Origin: Agarivorans albus
GTDB lineage: Bacteria; Pseudomonadota; Gammaproteobacteria; Enterobacterales; Celerinatantimonadaceae
NCBI RefSeq assembly: GCF_019670105.1
Contig: NZ_AP023032.1
Span: forward strand, 4,550,001 to 4,614,000
Direction of reading: 5' to 3'
DNA length: 64,000 bases
Shown: in pieces, positions 58,083 through 64,000 of the stretch
How the letters are laid out: each line of letters opens with the position of its first letter
Position numbering within the stretch: the stretch's first letter is position 1
Made by a program: the position numbers and the translations under genes
Notes under the pieces: generated by a model
Databases searched by the model: none
Told to the model about the DNA's origin: nothing
Seen by the model: the letters and a program-made list of their open reading frames with translations, nothing else

Positions 58083-58916
58083 TTATAAGTTCACCTTGTT
58101 TTGCGCTGGCGTAACATCAAACGCTACTTGGCCACGCTCACTAGCACCTTGTACTTGGATTTTTTCCATACGAGGGAAAAGCTTAAACAACTCTAGGTCG
58201 AAACTTTTCAGTTCATCTAAGTGATGACAGTGGAAATGGTAAGTTAAGCGCACATCCTCGTGGCTAGCATGAGCAGCGTGGTCATGATCGTCGTGACCTT
58301 TGTGCTCATCGTGTGCAGCGTGGTCATGATCGTCATGGCCTTTATGCTCGTCGTGTGCAGCGTGGTCATGATCGTCATGGCCTTTGTGCTCGTCGTGTGC
58401 AGCATGGTCATGATCGTCATGGTCTTTATGCTCATCGTGTGCAGCGTGGTCATGATCATCATGGTCTTTGTGCTCATCGTGGGCAGCATGGTCATGATCG
58501 TCGTGGTCTTTATGCTCATCGTGCGCAGCATGGTCATGATCATCATGGCCTTTATGCTCGTCGTGCGCAGCGTGGTCATGGTGATCGTGGTCTTCATGCT
58601 CTGCATCCGCGTGGTCTAAGCTTCCCCAATGCTGAGTAACTTCTTCAAGCTCACATTCGCCACCGGCAAAGCTAAACAAACTCATGCCTTGAGCTGCTTG
58701 TTTTTTTGCGTCATCCAATATCTTGTGTTGTTGCTCGTTGACTGGTGCATGCTCAAAACCAAGAAAATTATCGGCCGGAGAATGGATTTCAATCTCTAGC
58801 TCTTCACCACTGGCGGCAAAAAAGAGCTCGGCAACACCATGTTGGTGAGCAGACTGGGCGCTAGCTGCGCAAGAAAACAGGCCAAAAACGGCCGCATATA
58901 TAGGCGTTAACTTCAT
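58083..58916 (-). CDS. zrgA: Zinc uptake protein ZrgA (DUF2796)
   Basis: 277 residues with a signal peptide (MKLTPIYAAVFGLFSCAASA) and the DUF2796 start SAHQHGVAELFFAASGEELEIEI. Residues 118-215 are seven tandem copies of a 14-residue unit of the form HDEHK[G/D]HDDHDHAA, about 40 per cent His, plausibly a zinc-binding array. The C-terminal part (LTYHFHCHHLDELKSFDLELFKLFP) is again family-like. In V. cholerae ZrgA is part of a Zur-regulated zinc importer. I see no good Zur box in the 147 bp upstream. Length depends on repeat number. Confidence 0.88.
   Translation of the reverse strand: MKLTPIYAAVFGLFSCAASAQSAHQHGVAELFFAASGEELEIEIHSPADNFLGFEHAPVNEQQHKILDDAKKQAAQGMSLFSFAGGECELEEVTQHWGSLDHADAEHEDHDHHDHAAHDEHKGHDDHDHAAHDEHKDHDDHDHAAHDEHKDHDDHDHAAHDEHKDHDDHDHAAHDEHKGHDDHDHAAHDEHKGHDDHDHAAHDEHKGHDDHDHAAHASHEDVRLTYHFHCHHLDELKSFDLELFKLFPRMEKIQVQGASERGQVAFDVTPAQNKVNL
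58272..58565 (-). repeat. Seven 42-bp tandem repeats in zrgA
   Basis: Seven in-frame units of 42 bp encode the His-rich array. The protein units differ mainly at position 6 (Gly, Asp, Asp, Asp, Gly, Gly, Gly in order from the N-terminus), and at the DNA level by synonymous changes. The array has no stop codon in several other frames, which gives false open frames on both strands. Copy number should vary by slippage in steps of 14 residues. Confidence 0.9.
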
Positions 58917-58961
58917 TATAAGTATCCATGATTTTTAAAAAGTAAGTGACTAAATCAATCA

Positions 58962-59062
58962 ATACCAATCTAACTAAACTGGCTAACAGCAAGGAGCAAG
59001 CGTGTTTGCTTAACGCTAACCATACTCAGCTGTATTGCGAGATTCAAACCTTGTTTAGCTAA
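58962..59062. repeat. Possible decayed repeat, ATACCAATC end
   Basis: ATACCAATC (58962-58970) repeats the terminal sequence of the element at 20529-20694, and the following 90 bp contain imperfect inverted motifs (GGCTAAC, GTTTAGC) but no matching right end. It lies between the small membrane-protein gene and zrgA. Weak. Confidence 0.3.
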
Positions 59063-59063
59063 A

Positions 59064-59354
59064 TTAGCAGCTCATGGACGGTGGAGAGCGGGCACTAGCA
59101 GCGAGCGCATGCTGGCTGGTGTATAAGTAAACTGTTCTAACAAAAACTTGGCGACGTTTAAGCAATACAATCAGCGGTACGCTGCTGACTATCGCTGTTG
59201 CCAGTTTTTCCAAATTAAAACAGAGTTGGCAATGTAGCTCGGAGTGCTCTGGATCAAGCCGTTCAACTTGATGTTCAGCCCAAGCCAAGACAAACCAAGA
59301 CACTGATAAAATCAGTATGCATGTAAGTCTCTTTTGCCAAGTCTGTAAGATCAT
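59064..59354 (-). CDS. Small membrane protein upstream of zrgA
   Basis: 96 residues. An N-terminal hydrophobic helix (about 9-26), then EHQVERLDPEHSELHCQLC, an H-x-C-x2-C pattern that could hold a metal, then a second helix (about 51-65) and a basic tail. It resembles the short metal-related proteins (DUF2607 or DUF2946 type) that accompany zrgA-like genes, but I am not sure of the family. GGAAA precedes the ATG. Same strand as zrgA, 147 bp upstream. Confidence 0.55.
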   Translation of the reverse strand: MILQTWQKRLTCILILSVSWFVLAWAEHQVERLDPEHSELHCQLCFNLEKLATAIVSSVPLIVLLKRRQVFVRTVYLYTSQHALAASARSPPSMSC

Positions 59355-59383
59355 TCTATTTCCGATACTGCTGGTAAATTGGC

Positions 59384-60202
59384 TTATTCAGACAATAGTT
59401 TTATTTCGTAAGAGCCAAACTTGCGAATGTTTATCACACCATTGTTAAAGATTAAATACTGGCCTTTAATTCCTTGCAGCTGCCCTTCTACCAAGGGATT
59501 TTTATCTAAGTTAAAACTGCTTATTTTGCTTGGATATTGAGCAACAGGAAAATTTAAATCAATCACTTGCTCATCGGGCAACTCACTTATGGCTTCTAAG
59601 CCGAAGCGCTCTGCTAGATCGGCCAAGGCCTCACCAATTTGAGGCAACAAACGTTCACGCTCGGCTATCAAATCTAACTCTATCGCATCGCCTTTCAACA
59701 TAGCTCGCCAATTGGTTTTGTCTGCCACCAGCTTAGCTAATTCTATTTCTACCAAACCAGAAAGCTGGCGCGTGGCAACTTTAAATATTGGTAGGGCTTG
59801 AGTAGCACCTTGGTCAATCCAACGTGTTGGTATTTGGGTATGGCGAGTTATGCCCACCTTTAAGCCAGACGTGTTTGCCAAGTAAACATAATGAGGAATC
59901 ATGCAATTTGCTTCTCCCCATTCTGGCTCACGACAGGTGCCTTGGGCATAGTGGCAACTTTCAGGCTTCATAATGCACATATCGCAACTGGCCAGCTTAC
60001 GCATACACACAAAACAATGGCCTTGCGAGTAACTTTTCTTGGTGGCTTTACCACAGCTTCGGCAGTTTATTTTACCGGTAAATTCGAAAGCTAAAGATTC
60101 ACCGATTAGTGGATTAAGATGTAACTCTTGCTCGCCAATAGGCAAATAGTACTGAACTTGTTCGCCCAGTTCTGCTCGCATTTTTGATAGATGTCCCTGC
60201 AC
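59384..60202 (-). CDS. DUF2797 protein
   Basis: 272 residues. A cysteine-rich first half (CRSCGKATKKSYSQGHCFVC, then CDMCIMKPESCHY and CREPEWGEANC) looks like a double zinc ribbon; then HYVYLANTSGLKVGITRH, a GIY-YIG-like motif. Together these are the DUF2797 pattern. Function unknown. The start may be GTG 60202 or ATG 60181; both keep the conserved core. It ends 29 bp before the small membrane-protein gene. Confidence 0.82.
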   Translation of the reverse strand: MQGHLSKMRAELGEQVQYYLPIGEQELHLNPLIGESLAFEFTGKINCRSCGKATKKSYSQGHCFVCMRKLASCDMCIMKPESCHYAQGTCREPEWGEANCMIPHYVYLANTSGLKVGITRHTQIPTRWIDQGATQALPIFKVATRQLSGLVEIELAKLVADKTNWRAMLKGDAIELDLIAERERLLPQIGEALADLAERFGLEAISELPDEQVIDLNFPVAQYPSKISSFNLDKNPLVEGQLQGIKGQYLIFNNGVINIRKFGSYEIKLLSE

Positions 60203-60286
60203 GGTCCGCCACTCTCTGAAGTCTTATTATGGCTGAGCAGTGTAAAGCAAAGCGGGTAACTGTCCAAGCCCTCAGAAGCCCTAGCA

Positions 60287-61009
60287 TCAATAGGGATAGT
60301 TATCGTCGCTGCCCAGCTCTAGCAGCATTAACTGTTTTAACTCGCCACTGCTCACCAGCATAGGTATAGTTTTATCAAAACGCGTTTGTAGATAACGCCC
60401 TCTTGGATTGGCAGAAAAGCAAAAAGTAGAGCTGTAATGCAATACGTTTTTCACCAGCACATAGTCACCAGCCAATTCTGGCTTTTGCTCTAGCAGATAA
60501 TTAATGTCTTCCTGATAATTTAATACTGCATCCACGCGCTTATGGTGCAAAAGCTTTATCATTTGCTCTAAGCTTGCGTACTCACGGTAATTCACTCCTT
60601 CCGGCAAAAGATCTTGCCAATCGTAACCAAGCTGCGAGACCACTTGCTTGCCAATGAGATCTTGCGGAGAGTGATAGTGCCTAGCCAATTCGGGGCTAAT
60701 TAACATGTCGCTACGATCTATTTCTATCGGGAAAGTTGAACAGTTAGCGCGAGCAAAATCGTCAGCCGCCCCGCCAAACACAATATCTACCTGCTGCTGA
60801 TCCAGCATGGCAATACTGCGCAAATAGGGCATAAACTGAACGTTGTAGGAGTAATTGGGGAAAACCCGTTGCAACAAACCAAAGTAATAACCGCTTTGGT
60901 CTTTGTTGGAATAATTTAGCCACTCATCGGTGGCTACTTTAATACTATTGCTGTCAGCAAAAGCAGAACAATGAAGGCAGAGTAACAAAAAGCAACGAAG
61001 GCCATTCAT
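60287..61009 (-). CDS. Periplasmic solute-binding-like protein (family 3)
   Basis: 240 residues with a signal peptide (about 1-18). The mature part follows the family 3 solute-binding pattern: IKVATDEWLNYSN, a mid lobe SMLDQQQVDIVFGG-type segment (MLDQQQVDIVFGGA), DLIGKQVVSQLGYDW and a late RFDKTIPMLVSSGELKQL. No transporter partner is adjacent. Ligand unknown; it may be a sensor-linked binding protein. Confidence 0.75.
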   Translation of the reverse strand: MNGLRCFLLLCLHCSAFADSNSIKVATDEWLNYSNKDQSGYYFGLLQRVFPNYSYNVQFMPYLRSIAMLDQQQVDIVFGGAADDFARANCSTFPIEIDRSDMLISPELARHYHSPQDLIGKQVVSQLGYDWQDLLPEGVNYREYASLEQMIKLLHHKRVDAVLNYQEDINYLLEQKPELAGDYVLVKNVLHYSSTFCFSANPRGRYLQTRFDKTIPMLVSSGELKQLMLLELGSDDNYPY

Positions 61010-61087
61010 TAGGCTAAACCCTAAAAGTGGTTCACCTTTTAAGCATAGTATATCGGCACCAAAGGGTGCAGAAAATGTTAGTTTTTA

Positions 61088-62032
61088 CTAAAACATCCCC
61101 TCAAGGATTCCGGTCTTTTTTGCTAAACCAACCTTAGTAATGTCATCAGATACCCGCTCGGCCCCACGTAACATAGCGTCGATCAATTCACCCGCATCAA
61201 ACTTGGTTAAGGCTTCATCAGCCCCCACTTGGCTAGCCCTATCAACACTAATTTCGCTAGATAACGAGGTATGTAAAATAATGTAGGCATTAGCAACACC
61301 AGGGTCACTGCGAACTTCAAAAGTGAGTTCGTAACCATCTAAGCCCGGCATTTCAATATCACTCACCAGCACATCAATTGGCTTACCTTGAGCAGCAGCT
61401 TGCTGCATCATCTTAAATGCAGTAGCGCCATCGCTGGCCATTTGATAGTCAATTTCTATGCTATCTAGGGCACTGGCTAATTGCTTACGGGCGGTGGCCG
61501 AATCGTCCACCAGCAAAATTTTAAGCTGCGCAAGAATCGCTTGGTCTGGCAAACTTACCGACACACGTACTCGCTCTTCATCATCGGGGAAAACCGTGGC
61601 AATTAGCTTTTCAATATCCAATAATTGCACCAGTTTGTCATCAACCCGAGTCACTCCGGTTACATAAGCGTCTTTGCCTAAAGAGCCCGGTGGTGGATCA
61701 ATATCGCGCCAACGACATTCGGTTATTTTTTCGATGCCGCGCACTAAGAAGCCGACAGTTTGGCGACTAACATCAGTAATAATGATCGAGCAAGATTCAA
61801 GCTCTTCTTCGGCAATAGGTCGGTAGCCCACGGCGGCAGCCATGTCGATCACCGAAATTGTTTGGCCACGCAGCGAGGCGGAACCCAGTACATATTGGTG
61901 AGAATGCGGTAGGGCAGTAAGTCGTGTATAAGGCACAATTTCACGCACCTTTAAGGTGCCAATTGCAAATAGCTGATTTAGGGACAGCCTAAAGTGCAAT
62001 AAACCTTGGGTTTGACTAGTGGCGCTACTCAT
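61088..62032 (-). CDS. cheV: Chemotaxis coupling protein CheV
   Basis: 314 residues. An N-terminal CheW-like domain (about 8-160, LFAIGTLKVREIVPYTRLTALP, then LRGQTISVIDMAAAVGY) and a C-terminal receiver domain (about 173-300) with KILLVDDSATARKQL, the phosphorylated Asp in VLVSDIEMPGLDGYEL and the Lys in ALTKFDAGEL. It couples receptors to CheA and adapts by phosphorylation. AAGGA lies seven bases before the ATG. No other chemotaxis gene is near. Confidence 0.94.
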   Translation of the reverse strand: MSSATSQTQGLLHFRLSLNQLFAIGTLKVREIVPYTRLTALPHSHQYVLGSASLRGQTISVIDMAAAVGYRPIAEEELESCSIIITDVSRQTVGFLVRGIEKITECRWRDIDPPPGSLGKDAYVTGVTRVDDKLVQLLDIEKLIATVFPDDEERVRVSVSLPDQAILAQLKILLVDDSATARKQLASALDSIEIDYQMASDGATAFKMMQQAAAQGKPIDVLVSDIEMPGLDGYELTFEVRSDPGVANAYIILHTSLSSEISVDRASQVGADEALTKFDAGELIDAMLRGAERVSDDITKVGLAKKTGILEGMF

Positions 62033-62067
62033 GAAGCATCCTTACTCTATTTAAATAACTTTCAACG

Positions 62068-62943
62068 TTATACCGCTTCAGCTGGCGTGTCTAATAAATA
62101 GGCATCTTGCTGGCGAAACCGCTGACAAATTTGTTTAACTGTTTCACTACTACACGCCGCGTGTGGCTGGGTGGCAGCAACAACTACAATATCAATTGCT
62201 GGCAAGGGAGGCATTGTTTTAGCGCACAATTCTTGCAATTCGCCCTTGCTAGATCGCGCCAGAGCGGCTACGGCTAATCCTTGCGAGACCAAACCATGTA
62301 GACCACTATGATTGGCACTGGTTGCGAGCAAACGATAAGGTATGTCTGCCTTGTCTAACCCATCAATCGCGCTGGCGTGAAACTTACAATCAGTTTCATA
62401 TAAGGCTAATGGCATAGGCCGTAATTGACTTAAATCGCGTTCTTTATGGCTTACCCAAACGCCTTGGTCATGGCGCAACAAATAACCTTCGTCACTATCT
62501 GGGCTGCGAGTAAGAATGGCCAAATCAAGTTCGCCTTGATCCAAGCTTTCTCTTAATTTCACACTGGGCGCAGCAGACAAGCGTAAACACAAATTGGGAA
62601 TAGTTTGCTGCAATAATTCGCACAATAAAGGTAACACCGACACACTATAATCGTCTGGGCAGCCAATGCGTAAGTTCACTCTATCGTGGCTGTGCTTCAG
62701 CTCTGTGACAGCTTGGTCGTGCAAGCTGATAATGCGCCGCGCATAGCTCGCTAAGGCTTGACCAGCAGGGGTTAGCACTAAACTACGGCCTTCTTTTTCA
62801 AACAAAGGGCTAACACTTTCTTGCTGCAATTTTTTCATTTGCGCACTAATCGCAGACTGGGTGCGAAAGGTTTGGCTAGCCGCTCGGGTAAAACTACCGC
62901 TTTCTACAAAAGCCACTAAGCTGCGTAAAGCATCAATGTCCAT
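62068..62943 (-). CDS. LysR-family regulator (LrhA-like)
   Basis: 291 residues. A winged helix-turn-helix (MDIDALRSLVAFVESGSFTR, then SAISAQMKKLQQESVSPLF) and a LysR effector-binding domain (about 90-285). It resembles LrhA/HexA/PecT regulators, for example in KADIPYRLLATS and RIGCPDDYSVSVLPLL. It is divergent from the GST gene (104 bp), a common arrangement in which the LysR protein controls its neighbour. Effector unknown. Confidence 0.82.
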   Translation of the reverse strand: MDIDALRSLVAFVESGSFTRAASQTFRTQSAISAQMKKLQQESVSPLFEKEGRSLVLTPAGQALASYARRIISLHDQAVTELKHSHDRVNLRIGCPDDYSVSVLPLLCELLQQTIPNLCLRLSAAPSVKLRESLDQGELDLAILTRSPDSDEGYLLRHDQGVWVSHKERDLSQLRPMPLALYETDCKFHASAIDGLDKADIPYRLLATSANHSGLHGLVSQGLAVAALARSSKGELQELCAKTMPPLPAIDIVVVAATQPHAACSSETVKQICQRFRQQDAYLLDTPAEAV

Positions 62944-63047
62944 TTCAACCCATCACCATCGTTAATAGTTGCCATCAAAAATAATCGTTATTCAAACTAC
63001 AAGCAACTTGTCACACTAGCCGCATTACCTAAGCACAAGGATTCGCT

Positions 63048-63665
63048 ATGATTTTGCACGACTACTTACCCTCTGGAAACGGCTACAAAATTCGCTTATT
63101 GCTTAGCCTACTAGGCCAAAGCTATCAACTTAAAAGCTATGACATCGTGAAGGGAGAATCACGCACCGCGGAGTTTTTAGCATTAAACCCTAACGGCAAA
63201 ATACCTGTGCTTGAATTTGACGATGGACGCTGCTTGGCAGAGTCTAATGCTGTTTTGTTTTATCTAGCCCAAGGAACACCGTTTTGGCCACAAGATGTTT
63301 GGCAACAAGCTCAAGTTATAAAATGGATGAGTTTCGAGCAATATAGCCATGAGCCAAACATTGCCAGCCCACGATTTTGGCTTACCCACGCTGGGGTAAC
63401 AGCAGAGCGTCAGGCTCAGTTAGCCGATAAACAACAGCAAGGCTACGCTGCATTAGCGGTGATGGAGCAGCACCTTAGCCAACATGATTATTTTGTGGCG
63501 AACACTCTTACTATTGCTGATATTGCCTTGTATGCCTATACCCACGTAGCAGAAGAAGGCGGATTTGATTTACAGAAATTCCCAGCCGTTTTGGCTTGGT
63601 TGGAGAGAGTGGCTCAAGTAAACAACTATGTCAGCATTAACGATGATTCGGCACGAGTAAGCTAG
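63048..63665 (+). CDS. Glutathione S-transferase
   Basis: 205 residues. A thioredoxin-like N-terminal domain with NPNGKIPVLEFDDG (cis-Pro) and LAESNAVLFYLA, which binds glutathione, and a helical C-terminal domain with VANTLTIADIALYAYTHVAEEGG, the family's N-capping box. The catalytic Ser/Cys/Tyr of the start (MILHDYLPSGNGYKI) would be Ser9, as in beta/theta-type enzymes. Substrate unknown. Confidence 0.9.
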   Translation: MILHDYLPSGNGYKIRLLLSLLGQSYQLKSYDIVKGESRTAEFLALNPNGKIPVLEFDDGRCLAESNAVLFYLAQGTPFWPQDVWQQAQVIKWMSFEQYSHEPNIASPRFWLTHAGVTAERQAQLADKQQQGYAALAVMEQHLSQHDYFVANTLTIADIALYAYTHVAEEGGFDLQKFPAVLAWLERVAQVNNYVSINDDSARVS

Positions 63666-63671
63666 AGCAGT

Positions 63672-63701
63672 AAAAAAAGACCAAGCCGACAATCGGCTTG
63701 G
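63672..63701 (-). terminator. Terminator of the curA-like gene
   Basis: A 9-bp stem CCAAGCCGA/TCGGCTTGG (63681-63689 and 63693-63701) with a CAA loop, followed on the minus strand by TCTTTTTTTA. It lies just past the stop of the reductase gene and may also stop the convergent GST transcript weakly. Confidence 0.85.
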
Positions 63702-63709
63702 CCAAACGC

Positions 63710-64000
63710 TTACAATCTAACTAGTAGCTTTCCTTGGTTTTCGCCGCTAAACAGCAAATTGATGCCTTCGATGGCTGAATCTAAGCCTTCTAAAACATGA
63801 ACGCGATACTTTAGCTTGCCCGCTTGCAAGTAGCTGCTTACTTGCTGCATTAACTGTGGAGCCTTATCAAAGTGGTCAGGCATGGTAAAGCCTTGAATCG
63901 ACAAACGCTTTTTAACAATGGGGATCCAGTTAGGGCCAGCCGAAGGCTGCTCGGTGTTGTAATCGGCAATCATTCCACACACTACGATGCGACCAAAAGT
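63710..64000 (-). CDS. MDR-family NADPH oxidoreductase (CurA-like), C-terminal part
   Basis: The last 96 codons of a medium-chain reductase; the open frame continues to the window edge, so the N-terminus is outside. It begins FGRIVVCGMIADYN, then GPNWIPIVKKRLSIQGFTM, LKYRVHVLEGLDSAIEGINLLFSGENQGKLLVRL, a pattern of the CurA/leukotriene B4 12-hydroxydehydrogenase branch that reduces enone double bonds with NADPH. The cofactor domain is partly missing, so the specific enzyme is uncertain. Confidence 0.85.
   Translation of the reverse strand, partial: TFGRIVVCGMIADYNTEQPSAGPNWIPIVKKRLSIQGFTMPDHFDKAPQLMQQVSSYLQAGKLKYRVHVLEGLDSAIEGINLLFSGENQGKLLVRL

Noticed and set aside
58272-58565. Regular repeats as a CRISPR array
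   Set aside because: Units are contiguous and coding, with no unique spacers, and no cas gene is near.
58244-58639. Long open frames on both strands over the zrgA repeats
   Set aside because: The 42-bp repeat happens to lack stops in other frames; the products are low-complexity Met/Thr or Val/Met strings with no family likeness. Only the zrgA frame has a signal peptide and the DUF2796 domain.
58917-59063. Zur box in front of zrgA
   Set aside because: I looked for the AATGTTATANTATAACATT pattern on both strands and found no stretch with a convincing match.

Overview
The window is ordinary chromosomal DNA of a marine-type gammaproteobacterium. Gene content and order (znuABC, hemF/hemN, yihI, polA-spf-yihA, recQ-yigI-rarD, uvrD, the lptM-lysA-dapF-xerC-yigB block, cyaY/cyaA, hemCDXY, ubiD-fre, rho-trxA-rhlB-gppA) match the origin-proximal region of enterics, vibrios and Alteromonadales. 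The extra genes (DUF2914, DUF2796/ZrgA, DUF3299, GH43) and the Mg-type HemB point to an Alteromonadales member such as Agarivorans. That genus name is an inference and cannot be proved from this window. I saw no rRNA, tRNA, CRISPR array, prophage or intact insertion sequence.

Layout. 1-4.9 kb: aroE (partial), maoP, hemF, tsaC and znuB-znuC leftward, znuA divergent, with a Zur-box-like palindrome between znuC and znuA. 4.9-9.4 kb: hemN, DUF2489, yihI, a methyltransferase and cytochrome c4, then yihA rightward. 9.7-14.3 kb: a GH43 glycosidase gene sits between yihA and the conserved spf (Spot 42 RNA)-polA pair, with an orphan Hfq-type terminator beside it. 14.6-22.9 kb: selO, recQ, yigI, an orphan AbiTii-like gene, rarD, a palindromic repeat, and uvrD behind a perfect LexA box. 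22.9-30.5 kb: yigB-xerC-DUF484-dapF-lysA-lptM leftward, cyaY rightward, cyaA leftward from a TTG start. 30.7-34.7 kb: hemC-hemD-hemX-hemY. 34.8-43.2 kb: fre, a ferredoxin and ubiD, an exported protein, rho, trxA, then rhlB-gppA. 43.2-48 kb: a solute-binding protein, purE-purK, a diguanylate cyclase and an EamA transporter. 48.0-48.3 kb: a second inverted-repeat element. 48.3-54 kb: a membrane-anchored unknown, hemB, a GalR-like repressor with two operator-like sites, and puuB-puuD. 54.3-60.2 kb: DUF2914, DUF6868, then a second zinc-uptake cluster (zrgA, an ABC pair, DUF3299 and a small membrane protein) and DUF2797. 60.3-64 kb: a solute-binding protein, cheV, a LysR regulator, a GST, and the end of a curA-like reductase.

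How the genes fit together. Seven haem genes lie here (hemB, C, D, F, N, X, Y), covering early steps and both coproporphyrinogen oxidases. Cytochrome c4 and frataxin are linked to haem and iron use. Two zinc importers are present (ZnuABC and the Zrg-type system), each with His-rich tracts. Repair and replication functions are polA, uvrD and recQ; xerC resolves chromosome dimers and maoP organises the origin domain. Carbon control is represented by cyaA, Spot 42 RNA and a GalR-like repressor.

I found no clear new multi-gene system. The best leads are two inverted-repeat elements that lie exactly on stop codons, the orphan AbiTii-like gene, the candidate sRNA after spf, the coupling of znuCB to tsaC-hemF, and the paired GalR-type operators.
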